Assembly: GCA_964019695.1 (NCBI GenBank)
Contig: OZ026515.1
Span: forward strand, 36,162,994 to 36,226,993
DNA length: 64,000 bases
Origin: Loripinus fragilis
Taxonomy: Eukaryota > Mollusca > Bivalvia > Lucinida > Lucinidae
Direction: 5' to 3'
Within the stretch, counting starts at the first letter, position 1. Every line of letters starts with the position of its first letter. Shown piece by piece: positions 20,901 through 33,425 of this stretch. Position numbers and translations under genes: made by a program. The notes under the pieces were generated by a model. That model saw only the letters and a program-made list of their open reading frames with translations, was not told where the DNA came from and did no database searches.

Positions 20901-20988
20901 TTACAGGGTGTGGGGGACTGGATTCGCGCATGTTAAACACCCTCAGATGAGGACAATGTCTTTGTGTGTGCCTATTGCATTTCTCTGT

Positions 20989-20999
20989 GTGTCTGTCTA

Positions 21000-21043
<44 letters not shown>

Positions 21044-21082
21044 AGTCTATACATGTATTTGTCTGTATGTCTGTCTGTCTCT
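20989..21082 (+). repeat. (TCTG)n microsatellite
   Basis: About twenty TCTG/TATC-type units with a short interruption near 21040. The ORFs over it are artefacts. Confidence 0.95.
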
Positions 21083-21427
21083 TCCCCCTCTCTCTCTACA
21101 TATGTGGTGTAGTCCCAGCAGACAAGGGTTTACGGGCTCGATACAGGGCATTTCAAGTATTTTGTTTGGACTCTAAATCCCGTTCTGGATAAACCTTAGC
21201 TGTAGGAAACCCATTAGCATGGTACTAAATTATGCATTATTTATCCGTAACCACTACCCCCTCGCCTATGAGTAAAAGTGGGCCGAATGTCTTTCTGATT
21301 TTCCAGTGCTCTGGTATCTGCCCCACTCCAGCACAAGGGGATATTCTTGTATCGGATTAAGCCCTGTTTTAGCACAACTATGCATAACAAAATTTTTACT
21401 CAGGCAGAAATCAGAGCCATAGTAAGT

Positions 21428-22008
21428 AAGGGTGCAAAGATCAGGAATCGATACAATCAAGTACCCCACCTGACCCAGGATACCAATGGGAAAGTAGCAA
21501 ACTCACAGTTAGACACCTCAAACGAGAGCCAAGAGGTCAGCCCTTTCCCAGCAGGTGACCACAAGGCATATATAAACAGACACGTACAAAGGCATAGCAA
21601 ACATAAGACAGAAAAAACATAAAAAGATCCACAAAGAAGTACCGACTTGGAACGGTCAGTAAAATATTTTACTGGAGGGTTTAAACCTGGTTTAAAGGTG
21701 CACCAACCTCACCCTTAGTTCAGATGTGGATCAGACACATAGATGTTTAGTTTGCATGAAAGATCCCTAACTTATCAATGTATCATCTTCTAGAACATAT
21801 AAATCAAGATATAAAAAGGAGGTAAAGCAAAGATAAGGACTCAACAGTAAATAAAACTGAATACCGGAGTAAAAGAAATCCAACAGTTAAACCCCCGCAG
21901 GCCCGACCAACAGCCAAAGCATCAGGCCCCTAACATTTCATCAATAGATACGTATATAAGTCGGAACCATCAAAGAGTCTGAAGTCCGATCCACCGGCGT
22001 GCAATTAA
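21428..22008 (-). mobile_element. family F copy, 3' part (left half of a split copy)
   Basis: In minus orientation it begins TTAATTGCACGCC, the point where the protein reads FN-CTPVG in intact copies. It runs through AGGGGCCTGATGCTTTGG and AAAATATTTTACTGACCGT to CCTGATCTTTGCACCC. Its missing upstream part is at 29458-29655. The two halves are separated by the TTAA-flanked insertion 22009-29457. Confidence 0.85.
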
Positions 22009-23238
22009 CACCAATTCTCTGTAACCATCGAGCCTAGTAACTGTTGTTCACGCATAGTCTCAGATTTTGATGAAACTTTCTATGATTGTTTTTTTTCATG
22101 CCAAAACACGTAAATCATACATTATTCCTTCATTTTCATATCCGTTGTCATGGTAACGGGGTCAATAGTTTTTGGCTAAAATTTGTCAGAAAATCAATGA
22201 AATTCAGCGAATTTTGGACTGTTATATCTTCTTTAATAGATACATGTTAGCTTTAAAGCTGTTTATTAATTGGAGGAATGGCCTTTGTTAGTATCAGAAC
22301 GTTAATGTTTAAAGAATTTCTGGTCTCTTTCATATCTAAGTTCTATCTGAAAGGTGGGTGGGGTAACACAACCCCGAAATGTGTTGTTTTTTTTGCTCTT
22401 TTTGACAGCTTATATCATCAAGGGCACGACAGCTGGGCACATTATAGGACTGACATGAAATTAAATATAATCCCATCTTTCAAAAATAAAAATAAAAGTT
22501 TTGGGAAGTTACCATCTTCTATGTGTTTCCATGGAAACAAGAGGTACACCGTTCCGAAATGCATGTTTTGAATTTAACAAATATTTATGAAGTGTGTAAT
22601 TCACACAACTTCCAGACTGTAACAATGAATAAAAGAAAATGTAACGCTACCATTTCTCTGCCAATATCTCTAAAACATATTGTTATATGACTGGAGAGAA
22701 CCCTGTCTCCTGATTGGCCCAATTTGTCTTCATAAATCTCTATGTCTACCTGGAAACTGGTCTAAACCTGTCCACAAGTTGATATTGCATGAAAACCAGC
22801 TAGAACTAGTTTCCAGAAGTTAATATTTTTGACACTTCTGCAATATTACCCTCTAGAGAGCAAAAAATAGCATGATGAGTGTGAAACTAGCATGTGCTGC
22901 ATGAAATTGACATGATTTGCTGTTTCACCTCCCAACAGGTAAATTAAAGACTTTCATGAATTTTTACAACAGTTTTGCTTTGATTTGTTTGCTCATTTAT
23001 CTTTATTTGAATAAACAAACTGTAAAAAACAGTTTTATGATAACATTTTATATTCCCCATTAAAAGAATTTATATACAATTGAAAGCGCAAATTTCTACA
23101 TTAAAACATTTTGATAACAGTTGCTAAAACTTGTGAGAAAGTCCTTAGATGTCTTAGATAAAAGGTTAAACATGTCAGCAACAAAAGTGAAAGTAGCAAA
23201 ATTTACATTCTTAAATGAAAAGTCATAGAACAAAACAG

Positions 23239-23374
23239 TTATTGACTTCAATTTTCGGTAGACATAAGGATTTATCTACCCTTAAAAGTAATATTCACCT
23301 CGGCCTAGCAGCCTGGTGAATTATCACTTTTTCAGGTAGATAAATCCATATGTCTACCTCATTGAAGTCAATAA
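23239..23374. repeat. long perfect-type hairpin
   Basis: Arms TTATTGACTTCAA / TTGAAGTCAATAA, TAGACATA.GGATTTATCTAC / GTAGATAAATCCATATGTCTA and ATTCACC / GGTGAAT around a CGGCCTAGCAGCC loop. A MITE-like hairpin, or part of the arm of the host element. Confidence 0.85.
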
Positions 23375-23856
23375 TTGTATATTATCAGAGGCCCCTATGG
23401 GGGTTTGATTTTGGTCATTTTAGGGGCGCAAGGGGGGCAAAAATTAGATTTTTTAAAAAAAAGTCAAAGCCTTTTCACAAATTGAAATTAATTGTACCAA
23501 ATATGTTTTGAAATGTCATATCTACATTATACAATTGTAGTTAAAGAATTAAAAATCTCATTTATTTTTTCAAAATGTGGAGATGATTCAACACTTTTAT
23601 GGGATTATAATTCCAGTAGGCACAGGTTGGAAACAGGACAACTCGCCAAAAAAGATAACCAATGACGGGTAGTCTCTGGTATACCGGGTGCATTGTTGTT
23701 TAGGGGTTGCAAGTGACGCCTGTGCTAAGGCACACGCAATTGACTTTCCTTACAAGCTTATTTCTTGCCTTTGAGTAGTTAAAATATGATTCTAATGCTC
23801 TTGCTTTTGTAACGCGACGTTTGATTGGATAACGTCAAAAATTTGCGACAGTACGG

Positions 23857-24847
23857 GAGACCGGGGCAAAATGGTACACGGGGCAAAATGAAACAGCGCA
23901 ATTTTTCAAACGATGATGCCATATACGACCTTTCTTACTCAAACTGAATGTGCATATTGAAATCCGCCATTTTATATGAAACGCTCAGCCAAAACAGAGC
24001 AAAGTTTAGCTTGTTATATAAATAATTGACTTTTGAGGCACCGTTGGTAAATTTGGAAGGTATCAGTTTTTTTATGAAGGTGAAAATTCTGGTAGAAATA
24101 TATTCTTAATTTATCGTGTAAATTGAACTATATAGATACTGTTATGTCTCCATATAATCAGAACTATTATGGGGTGTCGTATTTTTGAATTGTTACGAAA
24201 ACAGTAAACAAGAGGTCACTGGGGCAAAATGATACAGCGTGGTAGGGGAAAATGATACAGTCTGAAAATAATCTAATTTGACTCTGTTTTAAACTTTTTT
24301 CAAGATATTCTTATCGAAACTGTCTATTTCTATTACAAGGAAATTTAATGATACTGATATGTCAGAAAAGTACCATTTCATTTTACAGAATGTAAAAAAT
24401 GTATGGTCAACTGTATCATTTTGCCCCGTGGCAAAACATGAAACATGTAGGGTAACAAATGTGACTCAGAAAATTCAGAAAACTGTTCGTGTTCAATCAT
24501 ATTTCCGTGGCAATATATAGCATTATAAAATGTTTAAATTGTGCTTATAGTTATTTCTGTGCTGCGTCTTGAATATATGAATCTGATATGAGAAAAGTCT
24601 TATTGTATCGTTTTGTCCCGTGTACTGTATCATTTTGCCCCGTGCATGGGGCAAAATGATACAGCTGACCACACATTTTGAATGGTTTGTTTCAAGCACT
24701 AATGTCACTTTATGCTTGTATTTCTTCCTCTTAAGTTGTAGCCAATACTTGACAGTACATTATACATTTAAAAGCAATAAGATATATCAAGTCATAAAAG
24801 CAGGAAAATAATATTTAAAAATAGTGGATCATTTTGCCCCGGTCTCC
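23857..24847. mobile_element. inverted-repeat element with GGGGCAAAATG ends
   Basis: Exact 18-bp terminal inverted repeat GGAGACCGGGGCAAAATG (23857-23874) / complement at 24830-24847. 991 bp, no coding capacity. Internal copies of GGGGCAAAATGATACAG occur in both orientations (about 24225, 24415, 24625-24665). Confidence 0.88.
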
Positions 24848-25059
24848 TCTATATCCTGCGATATACAATTTTGCGTACATAATGCATAGAAATGAGATTT
24901 TAAAGTAATCTTAATGTCATATGATAAATAGAATCTATCATTCTTGCTCCTGTATTATTGAGGTTATTAAACTTGTTGCGAAAAAGACATAAAATAATGG
25001 ACAAGCTTCGCCTTTTATCTCTTTTCCTCAACTCGTCTAATAAATTCAATAAAACATGA

Positions 25060-27554
25060 GCACTCATGTAAGATCTGCTATGTAAATAATAAAGTATTCT
25101 ACCCCTTTTGGGCGCCAGAAAAAGATCAAAATAGATTTCTAGGGTATAAGGATTTAGAAGGTATCTTATAACTTTATCAGGGGACTATATTATTTCAATA
25201 TTGCACTTGTCCTGCAGGACGAGTGACTTACAATTCTCACTTGTCCTGCAAACACATTCACCATCCTTTAAAATAATATGCAATATTTTTTTAAAAAAAA
25301 AATAAGGGAGTAATATGTAGTATGACTTCCTTGAGTAATTCATCCCAAAGCACTCGTCCTACAGGACCAGAGCTGTGGGGAGAATTACTCGTCCTTTCTA
25401 GATTTCACTTGTAATTACGAGGCTACAAGTGGAATTTTTATCCCCTGTTGATGATATTTTGTTGTGGAAATTGTGCATAAATTGCAATTTTAATTTCAAA
25501 GAATCTTACAATCATAGTAAATTACTTATAGTTTTTAAAGGAGACAATTTAAGGTCACTACTGACACCTGGGCATTTTTTACAAAATATGAATTTTCGTC
25601 ATTTTTTGTAATTCTCTATTTTGCATTATTAATAATAATATAAAACAATAAAAGTGCAATGTCACCTTTTAGTCTTTGAACTATGGCTCTTCAAAGACAT
25701 GCATTATATGTCCTTTTCTCCAAAAAAGTTCAGGGCCGAAGTAAGAAATAAACATGCCTATAATATGGTAGCTGTCTACTAGCTGATGATTATGGCATAT
25801 TGTGAATTATTGCATCAGAAAGGTTTAAGTTTACTTGAAATACTATGACGTTTATTTGAAGTGAATCTAGCCATTGTTTATTAATGGATCACATTTTTCA
25901 TTAAGAATAATAGTTAAAAAACATACTGCCATTTTTACGTAATATTCATATACATGTATGCAAGGCAATTCAAAAAAATAGATTTTTATGTCATAATCAT
26001 TATTATGCTGAATTAGTCTGAAATTTGAGCAATTTTCACTGTCTAAAAAAAGAGATATTTTTTTGTTACTACCCCTACCTACCCCTTGTAATGCACAATT
26101 TCAAGTTTGTAACTTTCAACTGCATAGCAATAAATTTACTTTCAACAGACCAAAAAAAATGAATAATGCTTTGATGCTGTTTGTATGTGCAGAAACTAGT
26201 TTTGAGAGGATTTTCTAATAAAAAAAGTTTAACTTAAGAAATAAATATATATTGTAGCCCCACCCATTTTTTTCAATGATTATCTGCTCTGGTGCAATTG
26301 ACCAGATGAAATGGCCCAAACAGTTGCAAACACATAATTCTGTTGTTAATTTATTTTTATAGACAATTGCAGAAGTCATCCAAATATGTCAAAATAGTAG
26401 TGTTAAAAATATTAATTCAACATTTTGGGGACATTGATGCAATCATAAGGCATAATTTTATGTTTTTTTGTCATCTCAAAATGCATAATTTAGCGAATTT
26501 GTATGTTAAAACTCATGTTTGGTGCAAAAATTAGATTAGGTAAGTTTTAAAACAGATGTACAGACGTATCAAACCAAACATTTTGTATATGCTTTTACTG
26601 AAATCTAATCCTTAGAAAGCAAGTTATTGGAGAAAATTTGATTTTTGGCACATTTTCTATGTAAATATTAGCTTTAAAGGGCATGTTTGAAAAAAGAAAA
26701 ATATGGCAGAAAGAATTTCGATCTATAGTTTTACATAGTTATGGTTCAGAACAGCTTTCATGCAGCTTAGCTAATAAGTTTTCAAGTAACTGAACTTTTA
26801 CTCACTTTACTGCAGCTTTCTCATACAAAACAATGGCAAAATATTAAACAGGGGCAGTACCTCTTGCTGAAATGTGTGGAGAGTTTAATGCATTATAATT
26901 GCATCTGGCATACTAAGCCCGTTTATCTTAGTAACTTTCAGATAGATACGATAACAAATAATGAAGTTATAAGGCAAAATGTGTTCAGCCATGCAAGAGT
27001 TATGGTTATTGGTGTCAGCTGTGACCTTAATAAAGTGCTCAACAAAGCCTCGTATTCAGTTATCTTTCCCCAAATTTTCTTTAATTAAGTCAACAATGTA
27101 TGAACTTCCGTATAAGAATCTTTATTTATGCATATTTTGTAGATCTAAAGTGTTTTATTTCAATCAGTGAAATAAAAACTTGCAATTTATGTAAATAATT
27201 AGGTACTTTTACCCTTTTGGGCCCATAAAAGGGTTATAATTAGATTTGCTGGGCTTAATGTAAGCTTCTCTTTGGGATTATGCTAAAGCAACAAATGTTT
27301 ATGCTGGTATTGATTATTACCATGTGATATGGGAATATAATGTTTTAACTATTACAGTGTTGATGTTTTTTTTTATTTTAATGGACTCATTTTTGTTGCC
27401 ATGATTACCTCCAGTAGATATTATCATCCCATTTCTTTTTCTATCTCATGAAATTTCACACTCAATGCTTTAATTAAGCATACACCAGAATGTCAAATTA
27501 TCCGCACAAGCTGTCTGCAGCTAATCAAAAATGCAAAAAAATATGATTTTGAGG
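25060..27554. other. interior of the TTAA-flanked insertion: AT-rich, no gene
   Basis: Very AT-rich with scattered short ORFs (at most 74 codons), none recognisable. 25200-25430 has repeated CACTTGTCCTGCA / ACTCGTCCT motifs, direct and inverted. 24915-25060 resembles 32985-33140. Confidence 0.5.
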
Positions 27555-28973
27555 GGTAGGCTTACCCCACCCACATTCAATCGATTTTGAGCCCCTTCGG
27601 GAGCCCCTCCTGAGATTTACAATTGTTTTTATTCTTTTATTACAATTGTTTAATGTAGACATGCCTTTTCAAAAAAAGTTTGATACAATTAATTTTATTA
27701 TGTAAGAGAGCTTTGACTTTTTTCATTAATTTCTTAATTGGGGCCTCTGATAATATTTTTATAGAAATTGGCAGAAAAATGGTAGCTTAACACTTTCTTT
27801 TGTTCAGTGTTACAGTCTTGCGGTTGTGTGAATTTCACACCTCATAAATATTTGTTAAAATCAAAACATGCATTTTAGAACGGTGTACCTCTTGTTTCTA
27901 TGGTAACACAAAGAAGATGGTAACTTCCTTAAACTTTTATTCTAGTTTTTGAAAGATGGGGTGATATTAATTTTCATGTAAGTCCTATAATGTGTCTGGC
28001 TGTCGTGCCCTTAATGATATAAGCTGTCAAAAAGTGCAAAAAACGACACAGTTCGGGGTTGTGTTACCCCATCCACATTCAATCGATTTTGAGCCCCTTC
28101 GGGAGCCCCTACTGAGATTTACAATTGTTTTTATTCTTAAATTACAATTGTATAATGTAGACATGACATTTCAAAAAATCTTTGATACAATTAATTTTAT
28201 TATGTAAGAGAGCTTTGACTTTATTTCAAATGATTTCTTAATTTTTTTGGCCCCCTTTCGCCCCTAAAATGACTAAATCAAACCCCCATTGGGGCCTCTG
28301 ATAATATTTTTTATAGATATTGGTAGAAAAATAGTAGCTAAACACTTTCTTTTGTTCAGTGTTACAGTCTGGCGATTGTGTGAATTTCACAGCTCATAAA
28401 TATTTGTTAAAATTAAAACATGCATTTTGGAACGGTGTACGTCTTGTTTCCATGGTAACGCATAGAAGATGGTAACTTCCAAATTTTTTTATTCTAATTT
28501 GTGAAAGATTGGGTAATATTAATTTTCATGTTAGTCCTATAATGTGTCCGGCTGTCGTGCCCTTAATGATATAAGCTGTCAAAAAGTGCAAAAAAAGACA
28601 CATTGTGGGGTTGTGTTACCCCACCCATATTCAGTGTTAATTTAGTCAACAAAAACTTTTCAGTCGGGATGATATGAGGTATGATTTAGATAAGTTTAAG
28701 TTAGAATTACCAGACAAAATGAAAAATATTGTGAAAGAAAGGCAATATAAATGGCAATTTTGCAGTGAAATTATTGACTTTTAAGGTAATTTTGGTTGAT
28801 TTTTGGCCAAAATATTTGGAAGCCGTTGCCATGGCAACGGAAAGTAAAATGAGTGAACTAGCATTAAATTTCTCGGTTTTACCAAGGATGAATCATTGTC
28901 AGCAATTTTTAATAAAATCCGAGATCGAGCGTCAACAACCTCTATTATAACAGGTTCAGTAGTTACAGAGAAT

Positions 28974-29450
28974 TGTCCGGGGTTTACCTGTTGGATTTCT
29001 TTTGCTCCGGTATTCAGTTTAATTTACTGTTGAGTCCTTATCCTTGCTTTATCTCCTTGTTATATCTTGATTTATATGTTTAAGGAGATGATGCATTGAT
29101 AAGTTAGGGGTCTTTCATGCAAACCAAGTATCTATGTGTCTTGATCCACATCTGAATTAAGGGTGAGGTTGGCGCCGTTAAACCGGTTTAAGCCCTCCAG
29201 TAAAATATTTTACTGACCGTTCCAAGGCGGTACTTCTTTTGTGGATCTTTTATGTTTTTGTTCTGTCTTGTGTTTGCTATGTTTTGTGCGCGTCTGTTTA
29301 TATGTGCTTCGTGGTCACCTGCTGGGAAAGGGCTGACCTCTTGGCTCTCGTTTGTGGTGTCTTCTGTGAGTTTGTCACTTTCCCATTGGTATCCTGGGTC
29401 AGGTGTGGTACTTGATTGTATCGATTCCTGATCTTTGCAACCTTACTTAC
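28974..29450 (+). mobile_element. family F copy, 5'-truncated
   Basis: Begins GGTTTACCTGTTGGATTTC and ends CCTGATCTTTGCAACC plus TTACTTAC. It lies in the right terminal repeat of the TTAA-flanked element, so it is a later insertion. Non-coding 3' UTR only. Confidence 0.85.
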
Positions 29451-29457
29451 TTTGATG

Positions 29458-29655
29458 TTAAAGAGGAAAGCAAAGTTGCCAACCGTGATTGGGTTGACCA
29501 CCAAGCATGCAGTCTGTTGCAATACATTAATGTTATAGCCAATCTTTTTATAATGGGACATTAATTTAATGAACTGAGCTGAAAAATTATAGGGCCAATA
29601 ATCTTCTTCAATTTGAACACCAAGTCACCATATCAGAATTACGAGTAATACTTGT
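29458..29655 (-). mobile_element. family F copy, RT C-terminus (right half of a split copy)
   Basis: The minus strand reads KLMSHYKKIGYNINVLQQTA then CLVVNPITVGNFAFLFN, ending at TTTAA. The sequence that should follow begins at 22008 on the minus strand. Confidence 0.85.
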
Positions 29656-29726
29656 TGAAGCTTTCCAGTACATGTATTTCTTTTGCTGACAGTTCCAAGG
29701 CGGTGCAGATATTGTTGATAATTTTT

Positions 29727-31378
29727 TAAAGGATCATTGACGGTTTGGGCCTTATACGCCTATTTTTTCTGATTCCCAGAACGCTGCTTTCAAGCTTCTA
29801 GTGAGGTGCATGTAGTATCAGTGCAATAGGTGAATCTTATGGCAAGAGCCAGCTAGCAAAATGTTTTCAGAATTCCTACGCACTCGAGAGTTATGGCGGG
29901 GAGAAAGGGGAGGGGGTCTGAAATTTCATGAAAATAAAAAGTGCTTTAAAAAGTGATTTCTGCACATTTTCTTGATTTATTTGGTAAACATGGTGATATC
30001 CATTGAACATACCATATGCAGAGTATTAACGAATCACGATAATTAATGAAATTGTTTTAAAAACAAAATATGTTTTGTAATAAAATGATTTGGGGGAGAT
30101 AATTTAGAAGTTACCAGTACATTTTTGACTACATGTACCGTAAATAATACAATACTGAAAGCTTAACAAAAGAAATAAACATTTTTGAAGGAATGAAAGT
30201 GTCCCATTTAGCATTTGAAAGTAAAACTGATTCTAACTAGATCATTTGAATATTACTTTTGCTTTGTTTAAAGGGCATAGCATGTTAAATGTATTTAAAG
30301 GGTACGAATATTTATGGTATACATAAACATGTACATCCCTATATGAGACAATATTTGTATTGATGTTTCAAAGATAGATGAGAATCGTTGTAAACAAACA
30401 CTGGCGAGTTTACTTTGTTTTTGGGCTTACAGGTAGTCTCACTTTATAGTTATAATGAACCTACCACAGAATACTGCATATGCACGTGGTAGTGAATAGG
30501 TCACCTTTAGCTGTTTATAAGAAATATAGAATCACCTCATTACTATGCATCTTTGAAACAATAATATAGAAACACTAACGTATTTACCTGTTATAACTCT
30601 TTACATGCCAGTGGATAATTTTGTCGTTTGCCAAAAGCCTTTTGCAAACACTTTGAACCCAGATGAAGACCAACAGAATGTTGGTCTTGATCTGGATCCA
30701 AACTGTATGACACTCCGATGGTGGTCTTGGGTGTTGTTTTTTTAAACTTAATTTTGAAGAAAGTCAGCAGACGAAAATAAAAACATGAACAATTCCATAG
30801 CATGCAAATAGATAAGTACAGGACGTTTGCAAAATAATGTGTCATTTATTAACAGTGAGATTTTTTCTAATAAAAAATACATAAAATCTTGCTTATTCTA
30901 CCTTAAATCTTTAAGTACTTTATATTAAACTAGCACAGAATACAAAGCAATTTATGAGGTCGGTTCTAGAGAACATTACTGTCATTGATTTCTTATTTGG
31001 TAGAAAAGGCATTTTATGGGATTAGGCCCTGGGGTTTTCGGCTGCTGAACATCTCCCCCCCCCCCCTTGTGCCAGCAAGCCGCTTCTATACAATGTGTAA
31101 AATATGGTAACACATATACATGCAAAAGCTTTTGCTGGCACACTGGGGGGGATGATATTTTAAAAATTGTGTTCGGATTTCTATATATTTTAATGTAAAA
31201 CTGATTGTTCTACCCAAACTTTTACATCTTTAAAGCATTTAATATCGAAAACGGATTTCACAGTCATAAAGTACTCAGGCCAGGGTAGCTTCAAGGTGAA
31301 GAAAGGGACAATTTGCAAACTTTTATTTTTACTGAAAACCATAGGCATTTACCCATAGCAAGTGTCAATGATCCTTTA
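29727..31378. mobile_element. putative 1.65-kb inverted-repeat element
   Basis: Exact 15-bp inverted ends TAAAGGATCATTGAC (29727-29741) and complement (31364-31378). No coding capacity. A fragment shared with families B/F (GACAGTTCCAAGGCGGTGC) ends just outside on the left. Internal hairpin at 31052-31155. 30610-30740 reads VSYSLDPDQDQHSVG on the minus strand, a conceptual translation that I recall from invertebrate repeats, not a gene. Confidence 0.6.
31052..31155. repeat. hairpin with C/G-run ends
   Basis: CCCCCTTGTGCCAGCAAGC and GCTTTTGCTGGCACACTGGG are inverted around about 60 bp. MITE-like. Confidence 0.6.
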
Positions 31379-31529
31379 TATTTCATTTAATGCTGTCTTC
31401 ACCTGGAAATATATATGCTAAAAACCTGACCTATACCCTGTACTGTGGTGATGTGTGCGGGGGAGGGGGCGCAATCAAGGCGTTGCTAGTCTAGTATTGA
31501 ACGGATGTGGGATTGCCGTTCCTGAAATA

Positions 31530-31833
31530 TTCGGAGCTATTGGTGAAGATTTGCGATGATGCGTTTACGTTCGTATCTCTGCGCACCAAATCCTATCTAA
31601 TCGCTCCTTATCTTTAATGGGCGCAAAAAGTATTGTTTGCGCGAGCAAACGCATTCTAGCGAATAACAGTTAGTGTTCGTAAACCATTCACGACAAATAG
31701 TTCTTCATCGTCAAATTTTAAGATTATGTAACAAATTTTCGAAAAATTCGTTCAGAATTCGCTTGAATTCACAAATTTACTCTATTCGCAAGGCTTCGTC
31801 GAACGGATTCGTTTATGAGTGAGGAGGCCTTAA
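31530..31833. mobile_element. right part of element with GTGAGGAGGCCTTAA end
   Basis: Ends in the exact complement of 19976-19990 and shares the TTCGT/ACGAA-rich composition. See the entry at 19976. Confidence 0.55.
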
Positions 31834-32760
31834 AGATGCATAGTCTGTAACTTTGAACATTTTTCGAAAAATTTTATTTTATTTTTTAAATCATTTGTAA
31901 AAGCAGAATTCAGTTAAGTTTTCACAATAAATCTGTTCACTATAGCTGAAAACTGCACGGAAAAGTGAATTATCTTATAAAACAGGTGTGTTTTTCTCTT
32001 ATTGGTAATTATTTGCGTCCCTCCAATAATTATAGACAGGTAAGTTTTAACATAAATGCTGTTGTTTTGATACTGATAAGTTGTAAAATATTAACGAAAT
32101 TGGTAAAATGTATACCTGAATTTTAGTTTTTTTACTGTGTTCTTGAAAAATAGAAACATTATTTCAAAAATTAAAATATCAAAAGTTACAGACTATGCAG
32201 CTTTAAAACAGTAAAAAATCCTATTTCTTACATTGGATTTTTCTCTAAAAATGGCGCCAGCTTTTAAATATTCGAAAGTAATAATGTTGCCATAATGTCA
32301 CAGCCGCATGCACGCTTTTCTTTTTCAAACAAAAACTTCAGCAGAATGATTAATCCGGACTGCAACTCTTTCTCAAGTTAAATCATGTCATCAACTCGTG
32401 GCACGTTTGAAGCTTGAAAACAAACCCATGATCAAACAGAACATGGAACATCAAATTTCGTTTATTTGATGATGGCTTGGATCAGCTATGCGGCATTTAT
32501 GCAAGAATGAACAGTTGATCTCACTTTGGTGTCATTGTGTTAGTTTTCAAGGTCACTGTTGGACATATATTGCTAATTTATACCAACTCCTGGTCGTGTA
32601 TATCCTGAACTGCTCGATGGGTTTCAAGAAAGGTCACTTTAATACAAACCAGTACAATGGAGAATTGGTTACCATTTAGTATGCCAAATTAAATGATAGT
32701 GTAGTAAAATGAATGTTTTGATCAGCTTAATCATTGTTTTCGGGTTTGTTTGTTTGTGTT
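31834..32760. other. intergenic, nothing recognised
   Basis: AT-rich. A short direct repeat links the two edges of 31834-32210 (GCATAGTCTGTAACTTT / AAAGTTACAGACTATGCAGC, inverted at 31838 and 32183), suggesting a degenerate roughly 370-bp inverted-repeat element. Otherwise no feature. Confidence 0.5.
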
Positions 32761-32764
32761 GATG

Positions 32765-33425
32765 GTTCATGTGTGGATCCAGAGGAGGACAGGGGTATGG
32801 ACCACACTCCTGGAAACTCATAAGTGACTATAGGTTTCCTTAAAATACGGACCTCCCAATCAACTTTGGTCCAATTGCTTATCGAGGGAGGTTCATACGG
32901 CTCTCTGTGATTTACAGATTTTGGCCATGTCATTAAATGACGTCCATAACATTGCGTACATAATAACAAAATCTTAATTTCTTAATCTTAATGTCATATG
33001 ATAAACAAAATCTATCATTCATGCTCTTGTATTACTGAATTTATCAAACTGGTTGCGTTAAAGTGATAAAATGCTCGGCAAGTATCGAAGTTTATCGTTA
33101 TTTCTAAACTTGTTTAATTTATTCAATGACATATAAGATCCTCTATATAATTATGAATTTATGCAAACGCGATAAGTAAAAAAAAGAAGACAAGGATAGA
33201 GTTTTAGTAACAAATTACATTAACATAAAAATGAGCATGATCTTGAAATGCAAGAATCTCTGATTATGGACCAGCCCACATGGGCAGATCCAGAGAGGGG
33301 ATAAGGGATCTGTAACCCGCCTTGAAAATCACTAGTGGCTATAGGTTTTCTTAGAAATACTGGTAAGCCCCCACCCCCTCGAGATGCAATTAGACCTCTT
33401 AATCTAAGTGCTTGTCGAGGGAGGT
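32765..33425. repeat. dispersed repeats (GATCCAGAG family; duplicate of 24915-25060)
   Basis: GGATCCAGAGGAGGACAGGG, then GTGACTATAGGTTTCCTT at 32775, repeated as AGATCCAGAGAGGGGATAAG at 33296 and AGATCCAGAGGGGGGTACAG at 35277. Between them 32985-33140 parallels 24915-25060 (TAATGTCATATGATAAA). Confidence 0.6.

Larger units (their letters stand above)
22009..29457. mobile_element. TTAA-flanked 7.4-kb non-coding insertion with long inverted arms
   Basis: TTAA lies at 22005-22008 and 29458-29461. Left end CACCAATTCTCTGTAAC; the right side has the inverse GTTACAGAGAATTG at about 28955-28968 and GATG just before TTAA. The arms continue as diverged inverted repeats (22009-23600 versus 28090-28970). 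Shared markers are GGTGGGGTAACACAACCCC, AGGGCACGACAGC, GAGGTACACCGTTCC and CAGAGGCCCC. The inner right arm is tandemly duplicated (27555-28057 and 28058-28625). No ORF of note. The TTAA target suggests piggyBac-type mobilisation, an inference. It contains later insertions at 23857-24847 and 28974-29450. Confidence 0.75.

Noticed and set aside
20857..21192. ORFs rich in SVCLSVCLS / QTDRQTDRQ
   Set aside because: Translations of the TCTG microsatellite.
30591..30845. 84-codon minus-strand ORF (SYSLDPDQDQHSVG)
   Set aside because: It resembles conceptual translations of dispersed repeats and lies within an inverted-repeat element; no coding evidence.
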